From assembly GCA_002688175.1 (NCBI GenBank), contig NZCC01000043.1, positions 1-64,000 on the forward strand: 64,000 nt of DNA, given 5' to 3'. Origin of the DNA: Chromatiales bacterium (GTDB taxonomy: Bacteria; Pseudomonadota; Gammaproteobacteria; Steroidobacterales; GCA-2729495). A model generated the notes under the pieces. That model did not search any database, had not been told where the DNA came from, and saw nothing but the letters and a program-made list of their open reading frames with translations. The position numbers were made by a program, and so were the translations under genes. This document shows positions 52,254 to 61,393 of the stretch, in pieces; within the stretch, counting starts at the first letter, position 1; each line of letters opens with the position of its first letter.

Positions 52254-52340
52254 CACCTGACCATCCCGGGTAACCCATTTAGAAATTACTTACCGATACC
52301 AAACCAGGTTACAGAGATGGCGTTAGCCACATTCCCGGTA

Positions 52341-53321
52341 TCAGGCAACGTTATTGCGCGGATTACCTTGCAGAAAGCAGGCGATGTTTTCGGCCATTTG
52401 CGCCACTGCCCGTTGGCGTGATTCGCGCCCGGCCCACGCGATGTGCGGAGTCACGATCAGGTTCGGTAACGGTGTATCAACCAGGGGCTCCGGGTCGACC
52501 GGCGGTTCCTGGCGCAGTACATCGATACCCGCGCCGGCAATCTGCCCGGTTTGCAACGCTGTGATCAGTGCCTCTGAATCAATGAGACCGCCACGTGCCG
52601 TATTAATCAGAATTGCATCGTTACGCATAACGGTTAAGGCATTTGTGTCGATCAGGTTCTCAGTTTCCGGATTCAGTGGGCAATGCAGGCTGATGATATC
52701 TGCCTGTGCGAGTAGCCGGCCGAGTCCGGCACGCTGCACGCCTTCTGCAGGATCAAGTAGTTCGTTATCAGTTGCCTCGTAGGGTTGACGTGCCGCCAGG
52801 ACATGCATGCCGAACGTCTCGGCGATGCGTCCGACCTCAGCCCCTAGAGAGCCGAAACCAATAATGCCGATGGTCTTTCCATCGAGTTCGCGAATCGGGT
52901 AATCCAGCAGGCAGAATTGCTGGCCGGCCTTCCATGAACCGCCCCGGATAGCCTTTTGGTAGTCGTTCAGTCGCCGGGTCAGTGCAAGAATCAGTGTGAA
53001 GACGTGTTGGGCGACAGATGGCGCGCAGTAATTACGAATATTGCTGACGACGATACCTGATTCGGCGGCCATGTTGAGATCGATATTGTCTGTACCGGTG
53101 GCGGCCAGGCAAATCAATTTAAGGTTAGTGGCTGACTTGATGATGTCGCCTGACATTCGCACCTTGTTGGCGAGCACGATATCGGCTGCTGCAATACGCT
53201 CGGTAACCAGGTTGGCCGGAGTTGCGGGAAAAAATTCCAGCGCCGGCAGCAGATCCGTCAACGGTACAAGGTCGATATCGTCAGGGCCCAGTGTGTCGGT
53301 GTCGAGGAAGACGGACCTCAT
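52341..53321 (-). CDS. D-2-hydroxyacid dehydrogenase (glycerate dehydrogenase-like)
   Basis: A 326-residue NAD-dependent dehydrogenase. The Rossmann motif is TIGIIGFGSLGAEVGRI, the catalytic Arg is in INTARGGLIDSEAL, Glu in DVLRQEPP and His in VTPHIAWAGRES. It best resembles glycerate dehydrogenase/hydroxypyruvate reductase. It shares one base with the ppc stop, so the two are translationally coupled. Confidence 0.88.
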   Translation of the reverse strand: MRSVFLDTDTLGPDDIDLVPLTDLLPALEFFPATPANLVTERIAAADIVLANKVRMSGDIIKSATNLKLICLAATGTDNIDLNMAAESGIVVSNIRNYCAPSVAQHVFTLILALTRRLNDYQKAIRGGSWKAGQQFCLLDYPIRELDGKTIGIIGFGSLGAEVGRIAETFGMHVLAARQPYEATDNELLDPAEGVQRAGLGRLLAQADIISLHCPLNPETENLIDTNALTVMRNDAILINTARGGLIDSEALITALQTGQIAGAGIDVLRQEPPVDPEPLVDTPLPNLIVTPHIAWAGRESRQRAVAQMAENIACFLQGNPRNNVA

Positions 53322-56098
53322 CAGCCGGAGTCCTGCAGACCCCGGGCGATGCCGTTGATGCTGGCGATCAAGGCATCAAACAGGGCCGCATCTTCTCGAT
53401 TGACCGCACGCCAACGACGCAGGAGATCGACTTGCAGCAGGCTCATCGGATCCACATACGGATTGCGCAGGCGAATCGACCGGCGCAGAGTTGCTTGCTT
53501 CTCAAGCAGGACTTGCTGGTTTCTGAGTATCAGTATCTGTTCAACGCTGAGATCGAATTCGGTGCGCATGTGCGGAAAGAACTGGTCGTGAAGGTCGCCA
53601 GCCAGTGCTGAATAACGGCTGGCGATATTCAAATCGGTTTTCGCCAGTACGGTTTCAACGTCATACAGTACAGCACGGAAGAAATACCAGGACTCTGCCA
53701 TTTCCTGTACCGCAGCGAGGCCGAATTCCTTTATGGCTGCCGTCAGTCCCGTGCCGAAACCATACCATCCCGGCAAGATGTGGCGGCTCTGAATCCACGC
53801 GTGGTCCCACGGTACACCATGCAAGTTATTGATGCTGCTGCTGGTATTAGGCAAGGCCGCACGTTCGACTTCACGCATGCGCATGATGACATCAACTGGT
53901 GTAGCTTTTTGAAAATAGTCAAAGAAATTATCTGAATCATAAATAAGGTGCTGGTAGCGAGTCGCACTGGCCGTGGTAATCGTTTCCATTATGCGGTGCC
54001 ATTCACCCTGTTCCTTATCGGTTTTTTGGCGCGGCAAGGCAGTGGCCATGGCAACCGAACTCATGGTTTGTTCTAGCGTTCGTAAAGCAATTCCACGCAC
54101 ACCGTACTTGGCATTGACGAGTTCGCCCTGTTCAGTTGCTCGTAACCGACCGCGTATGGTGCCGGGTGGCGAATCCAGTACTGCCGCATGGGTGCGGCCG
54201 CCGCCGCGACTGATCGTGCCGCCGCGTCCGTGGAACAGGGTAAACTTTACGTCGGCCTTATCCATCGTTGTGACCAGGTCGGACTGTGCCTGATGTAGCG
54301 ACCAGCGTGCTGACGCAATACCGACATCTCGATTAGTGTCCGAATAACTGACCATGATGATCTGGTGGTTGTCACATCGTTCGAGATGCCTGCGGTAGAT
54401 ATCGTTCTGTAGCAGCAGATGCATTGTCGACGAACAGTTGACCAGGTCTGCATTGGTTTCAAAATAGGGCGTGATATCCAGTGGTACGCCACCGTTTTTC
54501 TTTCTCAGGTCTGCCCAACGGGCCAGCAACAGTACTGACAACACGTCGTCGACTCCATGAGCCATGCTGATTATATAGGGTCCGATTGAGCGTTTGCCGT
54601 AGCGTCGGCGACAGAAAGCGATGGCCTGGAAAATAGCCAGGGTGCGGCGTGCCTGATTGTTCGGATCTACGGACGGTGACTCATTGTTCTCGAGCGCTTC
54701 CTGCAGACGCTGGGTTCGCTCTTGCGGTGTTTGGTCGAGCCAGTTTCTTTCACCGAGACAATGGCCCAATACCCGGCGATTAATGATTGCACTCTGGCGA
54801 ATATCGAGGGTAAGAAAGTAAAAACCAAAAGTTTTTATCCGCGTTATCAGGCGCCGCGTCGAAAACAGACCTGCATGCATGCCACGATTGGCTGCAAGAC
54901 TGTCATGTACAAGTTGCATATCCTTGCGGAATTCGTCTGCAGACTCGTAAGGAAAAACATCATCATCGAAGGTTGCCTGCAGACGCTGTTCCACGAGTTT
55001 AAGGAAGGCGCGGTATGGCATGTCCCGGTATCGCAACGAAACCTGTCCGGCGGCACCGGGGAACTGTTTCGCATATTGCTGGGTGCGCTTGAGCATTTCT
55101 TCAGAGACGGAGATACGACCCGTGCTCTGGCTGAGTTTCTGCGCCAGTGCCCGCACTTCATTGAAATACAGATCAAGATTCAGTGAACGTTGCCTGGCCA
55201 GTGTTTCACGAATTGTGCGTCCGGTAATATCAGGTCGCGCTTCAAAATCGCTGCCGATCCATGAGGAAAAGCGGAGTATCGTCGGTAGTTGGACGCCAGC
55301 AGCTTCATCACCGTAGGCAAGCTGCAGTGAATTGGCTATTCGCTCATAAAATGAAGGTATGGCACGATAAATAACATCTGTCAGAAAGAATAATATGTGT
55401 TCGACTTCATCGAAAACTGTGCGTTCTTCATGCGGATGTTCTTCCGTTTGCCAGATCGTAGTTATATCGCTACGAATGCTTTGGAGATAAGCGTTAACTT
55501 CAGGTGGGGTTAGTACCGGATTCTGGATTTCAACGAGCCGTTTGACGATATTTTGCTGTTTACGCAAGATGGTACGTCGTGTCGGTTCGATGCTGTCGGC
55601 GGCAAATACCGGTTCAATATGCAGTGAGTGAAAAAGTTTGAGAACATCGTCAAGGCTCAGCCCCGCGTCGCGCAGGCGGAATATGGTTTCTTCAATGCCA
55701 CCCGGTTGTCGGGTCGACGAGTCCTGGATGTAATCACGCCAGCGGCGAATACGATGAACCTGCTCGGCAGTATTGACGACCTGAAAATAGGTTGAAAAAG
55801 CACGGACAAAATTACGTGCACTGAGTGGCGACAGTGACTGGACCAGGGCATCGAGATTTGCTCCGGCCTGACCATCGCCTTCGCGGCGATCAATCGCAGT
55901 TCGGCGTGCTGCCTCGACAACATCAAACAGAGAATCGCCACCTTGTTCCTTGAGCAAATCGCCGATCATGGCCGCCAGTTTGTGCACATCATGGCGAAGT
56001 GCGGCATCCTTCTCTTGAAATTCTATGTCCTGGCGTTTTTCAGCAGGGCGAACTGTGGGATGCAGTCCCGTCGCTTCGGTCGGATTTCTGGCAGACAT
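53321..56098 (-). CDS. ppc: Phosphoenolpyruvate carboxylase
   Basis: A 925-residue enzyme, slightly longer than E. coli Ppc (883). Active-site segments are MVSYSDTNRDVGIASARW, FHGRGGTISRGGGRTH and RATEQGELVNAKYG; the N-terminal catalytic His segment was not verified. The C-terminus ends near ALIASINGIARGLQDSG, not the usual NTG. It makes oxaloacetate from PEP and bicarbonate. It is coupled to the hydroxyacid dehydrogenase. Confidence 0.95.
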   Translation of the reverse strand: MSARNPTEATGLHPTVRPAEKRQDIEFQEKDAALRHDVHKLAAMIGDLLKEQGGDSLFDVVEAARRTAIDRREGDGQAGANLDALVQSLSPLSARNFVRAFSTYFQVVNTAEQVHRIRRWRDYIQDSSTRQPGGIEETIFRLRDAGLSLDDVLKLFHSLHIEPVFAADSIEPTRRTILRKQQNIVKRLVEIQNPVLTPPEVNAYLQSIRSDITTIWQTEEHPHEERTVFDEVEHILFFLTDVIYRAIPSFYERIANSLQLAYGDEAAGVQLPTILRFSSWIGSDFEARPDITGRTIRETLARQRSLNLDLYFNEVRALAQKLSQSTGRISVSEEMLKRTQQYAKQFPGAAGQVSLRYRDMPYRAFLKLVEQRLQATFDDDVFPYESADEFRKDMQLVHDSLAANRGMHAGLFSTRRLITRIKTFGFYFLTLDIRQSAIINRRVLGHCLGERNWLDQTPQERTQRLQEALENNESPSVDPNNQARRTLAIFQAIAFCRRRYGKRSIGPYIISMAHGVDDVLSVLLLARWADLRKKNGGVPLDITPYFETNADLVNCSSTMHLLLQNDIYRRHLERCDNHQIIMVSYSDTNRDVGIASARWSLHQAQSDLVTTMDKADVKFTLFHGRGGTISRGGGRTHAAVLDSPPGTIRGRLRATEQGELVNAKYGVRGIALRTLEQTMSSVAMATALPRQKTDKEQGEWHRIMETITTASATRYQHLIYDSDNFFDYFQKATPVDVIMRMREVERAALPNTSSSINNLHGVPWDHAWIQSRHILPGWYGFGTGLTAAIKEFGLAAVQEMAESWYFFRAVLYDVETVLAKTDLNIASRYSALAGDLHDQFFPHMRTEFDLSVEQILILRNQQVLLEKQATLRRSIRLRNPYVDPMSLLQVDLLRRWRAVNREDAALFDALIASINGIARGLQDSG

Positions 56099-56331
56099 AA
56101 TTGAGAGTTTGGCTGGATAAGGCGCTGGTGGCGTTGGGATGAATCGCTGTAATTGATTGATCGGTAGAATTATTTGTGGATCTTATGACTGAATCAAGTC
56201 AGATGGAAGCCCTTTTGCACATCTTTATCCGGTTCCTGTCTACAATGGGGAATCTCAGCCGGATTACAGGTATTCTTACGCTGCTGATCAGCATCGGGTT
56301 GATTTTGCCACATATTTGTTAAGGGTCAATT

Positions 56332-58149
56332 TTGCCGCAACTTCCTGAACTGCATGCAATCATTGTCATATGCCTGACCTGCCTGGCAATGTTTTTGTTT
56401 ACGAAAGACCGGATTCCCCTGGAAACGACGGGGCTCGGCGTTCTGATATTGCTCATACTGCTGTTTATAATTTTCCCATATAAGAATATTCAGCCGACGG
56501 CCTTCTTTAACAATTTCGGTCATGAAGCGCTGGTAACGATTTGTGCGTTACTGATTCTCGGTCGCGGGCTTGAAACCACCGGTGCATTACAGCCACTTGC
56601 TGCAATTATGTCGAGTTTCTGGCTCGAACGGCCGACATTGGCCTTGCTGGCGACATTGCTCGTCGGTGCAATATGCAGCGCCTTTTTGAATAACACGCCG
56701 ATTGTCGTCATGTTGTTGCCGGTGCTGGTCGCTGTTTGCATTCGTGCCGGTCGACCTCCCTCGAAGATACTCATGCCGATGGGCTTGGCTACATTGATCG
56801 GCGGTATGGCGACAACGATCGGTACCTCCACTAATCTGCTGGTTGTGGGTATTGCCGCCGATCTCGGTGAGCGTCGTTTCGGCATGTTTGATTTTACCCT
56901 GCCCGTTGTGATCGCCGGTGGTGCAGGTTTGCTGTTTCTGTGGCTGGTTGCGCCCCGTCTGTTGCCGGTACGTAAGGCATTCATGGTGGATACATCACCG
57001 CGCTTGTTCAGTGCAGTTCTCTACATTAATGCAGACGGGTTTGCTCCCGGCAAGATGTTGTCAGAGGTTCGCGCCAAGACCGAGGGTCGTATGCGAGTTG
57101 ACCGGATCCAGCGTACCGAGACATTGTTTGTGGCGAAATTGCCGTCGGTAAAACTGCAGCCGGGCGACCGTTTGTATGTCAAAGATTCGGCTGAGCGACT
57201 CAAGGAGTTTGAACAAACGCTCGGTGCGACATTGTTCAACGTGTCAGACGGCGAACACCCGGTCAGCGATGATGTACCCCTCGCAACTGAAGGTCAGCAA
57301 CTGGCTGAAGTGGTTATTACCCGCGGGTCTGCATTGCATCATAGGACCTTGAATGCAGCACAGTTCAGTAATCGGTTTGGTTTGTTTCCTCTGGCAATTC
57401 ACCGGGCCCGATCGTCACAGGATGTCAGCGGCGATCTGGGCACAATTCGCCTGCGCGCCGGTGATGTATTACTCGTGCAGGGTTCACGTGAGTCGATTCA
57501 AACCCTGCGCGAGAACGGTTCTATGCTCGTGCTTGATGCGACCACCGACCTGCCGCACACAAAACGTGCGCCTGTGGCACTGGGAATTATTCTCGGGGTC
57601 GTCGCCTTTGCCGCCGCTGGTATCCTGCCAATTTCGGTGGCCGCATTATGCGGTGTTTCACTGATGCTGTTGACCGGCAGCATGCAATGGCGTGATGCGG
57701 GTGATGCACTGAATATTCCGGTCATCATGATCATTGTTGCGAGTCTGTCACTCGGTTTTGCGTTGATGGAAACCGGCGGCGCCCAGTTTATTGCCGAATG
57801 GTTTGTGTTTGTTACCCAACCGCTGCCGGTGCCGCTGATCCTGAGTGGTTTGATCCTGCTGATGACGTTATTGACGAACGTAGTTTCAAATAATGCTGCA
57901 GCTGTTATCGGGACACCCGTTGCGATCAGTATTGCACAACAAATTAATGCGCCGACTGAACCATTTATCCTGGCCATTATCTTTGGTGCCAATATGAGTT
58001 TTGCGACACCCATTGGCTACCATACAAACTTGCTGATCATGAGTGCCGGTAACTATAAATTTACGGATTTCATGCGTATTGGTATTCCGCTGACACTGGT
58101 GATGTGGGCCGCTTTTACGATTATTTTGCCGTTGCTATACGACCTGTAG
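56332..58149 (+). CDS. DASS/SLC13-type permease with internal TrkA-C domains
   Basis: A 605-residue transporter with membrane helices in the N-terminal (residues 5-210) and C-terminal (400-605) halves and two TrkA-C (RCK-C) domains between (residues about 215-380, with KLPSVKLQPGDRLYV and LRAGDVLLVQGSR). NNTPIVVMLLPVLV and NVVSNNAAAVIGTPVAI are the paired SNT/NNA-type sodium/substrate loops of SLC13. The start is TTG with AAGGG eight bases upstream. Likely substrates are sulfate or dicarboxylates; not determinable. Confidence 0.88.
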   Translation: MPQLPELHAIIVICLTCLAMFLFTKDRIPLETTGLGVLILLILLFIIFPYKNIQPTAFFNNFGHEALVTICALLILGRGLETTGALQPLAAIMSSFWLERPTLALLATLLVGAICSAFLNNTPIVVMLLPVLVAVCIRAGRPPSKILMPMGLATLIGGMATTIGTSTNLLVVGIAADLGERRFGMFDFTLPVVIAGGAGLLFLWLVAPRLLPVRKAFMVDTSPRLFSAVLYINADGFAPGKMLSEVRAKTEGRMRVDRIQRTETLFVAKLPSVKLQPGDRLYVKDSAERLKEFEQTLGATLFNVSDGEHPVSDDVPLATEGQQLAEVVITRGSALHHRTLNAAQFSNRFGLFPLAIHRARSSQDVSGDLGTIRLRAGDVLLVQGSRESIQTLRENGSMLVLDATTDLPHTKRAPVALGIILGVVAFAAAGILPISVAALCGVSLMLLTGSMQWRDAGDALNIPVIMIIVASLSLGFALMETGGAQFIAEWFVFVTQPLPVPLILSGLILLMTLLTNVVSNNAAAVIGTPVAISIAQQINAPTEPFILAIIFGANMSFATPIGYHTNLLIMSAGNYKFTDFMRIGIPLTLVMWAAFTIILPLLYDL

Positions 58150-58170
58150 GCTGGTGTCTTCCCATCACAC

Positions 58171-58199
58171 TTGACGGCAGGGGTGACTGCAGGGATACT
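58171..58199 (+). promoter_or_regulatory. Candidate trp promoter
   Basis: TTGACG (58171-58176), a 17-base spacer and GATACT (58194-58199). The expected transcription start, about seven bases on, falls at the A of the trpL ATG (58206). That would make the leader mRNA leaderless. No TrpR operator was recognised. Confidence 0.5.
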
Positions 58200-58205
58200 G
58201 CAAGC

Positions 58206-58271
58206 ATGAATAGTGCGGTTTGCAACGGAAACTGGTGGTGGCCTTCCTCAACGGAGAGGGTTGCAGGCTAG
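58206..58271 (+). CDS. trpL: trp operon leader peptide TrpL
   Basis: A 21-codon ORF, MNSAVCNGNWWWPSSTERVAG, with three successive Trp codons at 58233-58241, followed by a terminator and then trpE. This is the classical attenuation layout: ribosome stalling at the Trp codons when charged tRNA-Trp is scarce changes RNA folding. Too short for the ORF track. An AGGGA motif lies 11 bases upstream, but the best promoter would place it outside the mRNA. Confidence 0.88.
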   Translation: MNSAVCNGNWWWPSSTERVAG

Positions 58272-58328
58272 CGCGTCACAAAGAATAGCCAAAAAACCCA
58301 TCTCCGCAGAGCGGCGATGGGTTTTTTA
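58221..58328 (+). promoter_or_regulatory. trp attenuator with alternative stems
   Basis: Region 1 TGCAAC (58221-58226) pairs with GTTGCA (58260-58265). Region 2 CGGAGAGGGTT (58252-58262) pairs, with one bulge, to region 3 AACCCATCTCCG (58295-58306) as antiterminator. Region 3 otherwise pairs with region 4 to form the terminator. The Trp codons lie in region 1, so stalling frees region 2. Confidence 0.82.
58291..58327 (+). terminator. trp attenuator terminator hairpin
   Basis: AAAAAACCCATC and GATGGGTTTTTT pair fully, with an inner CCGC-aga-GCGG stem across a T-C mismatch, and the T run forms the release tract. It stands about 55 bases before trpE. Confidence 0.9.
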
Positions 58329-58380
58329 TTGGGCGATAATTTTTATATATTTTTGTTAAGTAGTTTGAGTAAGCAAGGTA

Positions 58381-59772
58381 ATGGAACCACCCTTTGATAT
58401 AAGTGCTGACCTTGATACGCCGGTTTCGACGTATCTGAAGTTGCATACTTTACAGCCGCGTTATTTACTGGAGAGCGTCGAGGGCGGGGCGCACCTGGCG
58501 CGTTATTCATTTCTTGGTTTTGGAAAGGTACGAGACTTTCGGCTTGATGAATCTGGGATGAGCATCAATGGGCAGCAACATCCGCGCCCGGAGTCAACAG
58601 AAAAACTACTGGCTGCATTACGTTCGACACTGGCAGATACGCCCAGGTTACAGCCGGAGGTCCCCGAGTTACCGTTTTCCGGGGGGCTTGTCGGGATCGC
58701 GGGTTACGATCTCGTGCGTTATTTTGAACAAATTGAAAATATTCCGTCCGGTGCAGCGATACCCAATTCACCGGAGGCTGCGTACTTTGCGACCGAATCA
58801 CTCTTGATCTTCGATCACCTGACCCGTCGTATCGCATTGCTGCATTCAGGTTCGGAAGCACAGCGTTTGGCATTACGCGATATTGTTATTGGTTTACTGC
58901 GCGGTCCTTTGCCGCTGCGACCACAGAGCGGCGGTTATTCTGATCCTGTACCAAGCCTGTCCGAGGATGCTTTCAAAGCGGCAGTGGCACGTAGCAAGGA
59001 TTACATTACTCAGGGTGAAATTTACCAGATCGTACTCTCGGTACGTTTTTCAGGCACGCATGAACTGTCGCCCTTTGAGACTTACCGGGCGATGCGCCTG
59101 CTCAATCCGTCCCCGTACATGTTCTTTTTCGATCTTGGCGATCTGCAAGTAGTTGGCTCATCGCCCGAAGCACTCGTCAAGTGCCACAATGGTAATGCGG
59201 CGCTCCGGCCGATTGCCGGTACGCGGCCGCGTGGCTACGACCGGGCCGAGGATCTGGTGCATGAGCAGTCATTACTCGCAGACTGCAAGGAGAATGCTGA
59301 ACATGTCATGCTGGTTGACCTGGCTCGCAACGATCTTGGCCGCGTCGCTGCGGCCGGGTCTGTTTATGTGGATCCGTTTCGGTCGATCGAGCGCTACAGT
59401 CACGTTATGCATATCGTCAGTGGCGTACAGGGCAAGTTAGCCGCAGGCAAAGATGCATTTGACCTTTTTGCCGCAGCATTTCCTGCCGGCACACTGGTCG
59501 GCGCACCAAAAATTCGTGCCATGCAGTTGATTGATGAGATGGAGCCGGTATGCCGCGGCGTTTATGCGGGTACCGTAGGTTATTTCGGTACTGGTGGCGA
59601 TATGGATCATGCCATCGCTATTCGCACACTTGTGCTCAGTGATAACGAATATAGTTACCAGGCCGGGGCCGGTATCGTGGCCGACAGCGTGCCGCAAATG
59701 GAATATGAAGAAGTTCTGGCCAAGAGTGCGATCCTGCGTCAGGCACTCGCCATGGCGGAGGAAGGATTGTGA
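58381..59772 (+). CDS. trpE: Anthranilate synthase component I
   Basis: A 463-residue enzyme, a little short for TrpE. The feedback-inhibition motif LLES is present in PRYLLESVEGG, and the chorismate site includes IAGTRPRGYDRAED, LVDLARNDLGRVA, YSHVMHIVSGVQG, FPAGTLVGAPKIRAMQ and YQAGAGIVADSVP. First structural gene of the operon; its stop overlaps the trpG start. Confidence 0.95.
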   Translation: MEPPFDISADLDTPVSTYLKLHTLQPRYLLESVEGGAHLARYSFLGFGKVRDFRLDESGMSINGQQHPRPESTEKLLAALRSTLADTPRLQPEVPELPFSGGLVGIAGYDLVRYFEQIENIPSGAAIPNSPEAAYFATESLLIFDHLTRRIALLHSGSEAQRLALRDIVIGLLRGPLPLRPQSGGYSDPVPSLSEDAFKAAVARSKDYITQGEIYQIVLSVRFSGTHELSPFETYRAMRLLNPSPYMFFFDLGDLQVVGSSPEALVKCHNGNAALRPIAGTRPRGYDRAEDLVHEQSLLADCKENAEHVMLVDLARNDLGRVAAAGSVYVDPFRSIERYSHVMHIVSGVQGKLAAGKDAFDLFAAAFPAGTLVGAPKIRAMQLIDEMEPVCRGVYAGTVGYFGTGGDMDHAIAIRTLVLSDNEYSYQAGAGIVADSVPQMEYEEVLAKSAILRQALAMAEEGL

Positions 59773-60365
59773 AGCCGCATTTGTTATTGATCGATAACTA
59801 CGATTCTTTTACCTACAATCTTGTGCAGGCTTTTCTCGTGCTCGGTGCGCATGTAGATGTATTCCGCAACGATCAGATTACGATCGAGCAGGCTCTGGAC
59901 ATCAATCCGACCCATTTGTGTATCTCGCCGGGACCGGGCCGTCCGGAGGATGCGGGCATCTCACTCGAGATGATTGGCGCATTTGAGAAACGGGTTGCGA
60001 TCTTCGGCGTGTGTCTCGGGCACCAGAGTCTGGTACATCATTTCGGTGGCAGGATTGTCGCGGCAGAACGCCTGATGCACGGTAAAACCTCTATGGTTGA
60101 GCACGACGGCAAGACCATCTACGCAGGCATCAGTCAACCATTTGAGGCCGGTCGCTATCATTCACTGGCCGCCGAAGTCGATAGTATCCCCGCTAGCCTG
60201 GAAGTCACTGCACGGACCAGCCGCGGTGAAATCATGGGTATTCGTCACCGCGAGTTACCGATCGAGGGCGTGCAGTTTCATCCGGAAAGTGTATTGACAC
60301 CCGAGGGTGACGAGCTGATGAAAAACTTTCTTGAGCTGGCGCCGGTCCGGCGCCAGGATGCCTGA
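59769..60365 (+). CDS. trpG: Anthranilate synthase component II (glutamine amidotransferase)
   Basis: A 198-residue class I amidotransferase. LLIDNYDSFTYNLVQ is the N-terminal signature, GVCLGHQSLVHHFGG carries the catalytic Cys and VQFHPESVLTP the His and Glu. It starts at GTG overlapping the trpE stop. It may also serve PabB, as in many bacteria with a single TrpG. Confidence 0.95.
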   Translation: MKPHLLLIDNYDSFTYNLVQAFLVLGAHVDVFRNDQITIEQALDINPTHLCISPGPGRPEDAGISLEMIGAFEKRVAIFGVCLGHQSLVHHFGGRIVAAERLMHGKTSMVEHDGKTIYAGISQPFEAGRYHSLAAEVDSIPASLEVTARTSRGEIMGIRHRELPIEGVQFHPESVLTPEGDELMKNFLELAPVRRQDA

Positions 60366-60368
60366 GTC

Positions 60369-61391
60369 ATGAGTATCGATGCACAGCAAACACTGAACCG
60401 CCTGTTGGCAAATGAAAACCTGGCCGAGGCCGAGGCTGCGGATTTGATGCGTCTGCTGACGGATGAGGCAGTGCCACAGGCGATGAGCGCAGCATTGCTG
60501 ATTGCATTACGGGTCAAAGGTGAGACCGCAGATGAGGTACGTGGTTTTGCACTCGCCATGCGTGAACTGTCGCGAAGTATAGATTTGCCCGACAATATGC
60601 AGGCCGTTGACATTGTCGGTACGGGTGGCGACGGATCGGGCAGCGTTAATATTTCGACCGGGACGGCGCTACTGGCAGCTGCCTCGGGACTGCCGGTCGT
60701 CAAACACGGCAACCGCTCTGTGTCGTCGAAGTCGGGCAGCGCCGACGTGCTCGAGGTACTCGGTATCCCGTTGCCAGCCGACCCGGAGGCTGCGCTGGCC
60801 TGTGTTGCAGATTGTGGTTTCGCATTTTTGTTTGCACCGTTTTTTCATCCGGCGATGAAGGCCATTGCACCGGTTCGCGGTGCGCTGGGGGTACGTACCG
60901 TGTTCAATATCCTCGGGCCACTGACAAATCCGGCCAGGCCGCCGTATCATCTGGTAGGCGCTTTTGATTTGCCGACCGCCCAACTGATGGCCGATACACT
61001 GGTAGGTATGCCGATCAAGCGTGCTTTCGTTATTCATGGTGAACCAGGCTGGGATGAGGCGACGCCGGTTGGTAGTTTTACGCTGTTCGATGTACAGCCG
61101 GGTGAGGTGATCGTGGAGAGCAGGGATCCGCTGGACTATGGCATGGCCAGATGTTTGCCACAGGACCTGGCGGGTGGCGATGCCGAGTTTAATGCCACGG
61201 CGCTCGAAGCGGTGCTGAACGGTGAAGACCGGGGGCCGCATCGTGATGCCCTGGTACTCGGTGCCGGGCTCGCACTCGAGCTGGTCGGTCGGGCAAATGA
61301 TTTGCACGATGCTATCGCACAGGGTCATGCGGCACTTGATTCCGGTGCAGCGAAACAGGTTCTCGCTAAATTACGGGCATTCGCGGCATAG
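60369..61391 (+). CDS. trpD: Anthranilate phosphoribosyltransferase
   Basis: A 340-residue enzyme. PRPP-binding DIVGTGGDGSGSVNISTG and KHGNRSVSSKSGSADVLE are diagnostic, and VFNILGPLTNPA follows. Not fused to trpG as it is in enteric bacteria. Three bases separate it from trpG. Confidence 0.96.
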   Translation: MSIDAQQTLNRLLANENLAEAEAADLMRLLTDEAVPQAMSAALLIALRVKGETADEVRGFALAMRELSRSIDLPDNMQAVDIVGTGGDGSGSVNISTGTALLAAASGLPVVKHGNRSVSSKSGSADVLEVLGIPLPADPEAALACVADCGFAFLFAPFFHPAMKAIAPVRGALGVRTVFNILGPLTNPARPPYHLVGAFDLPTAQLMADTLVGMPIKRAFVIHGEPGWDEATPVGSFTLFDVQPGEVIVESRDPLDYGMARCLPQDLAGGDAEFNATALEAVLNGEDRGPHRDALVLGAGLALELVGRANDLHDAIAQGHAALDSGAAKQVLAKLRAFAA

Positions 61392-61393
61392 TT

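Noticed and set aside
60669-61328. 219-codon minus-strand ORF opposite trpD
   Set aside because: It is a shadow of trpD, with no recognisable domain and no operon context.
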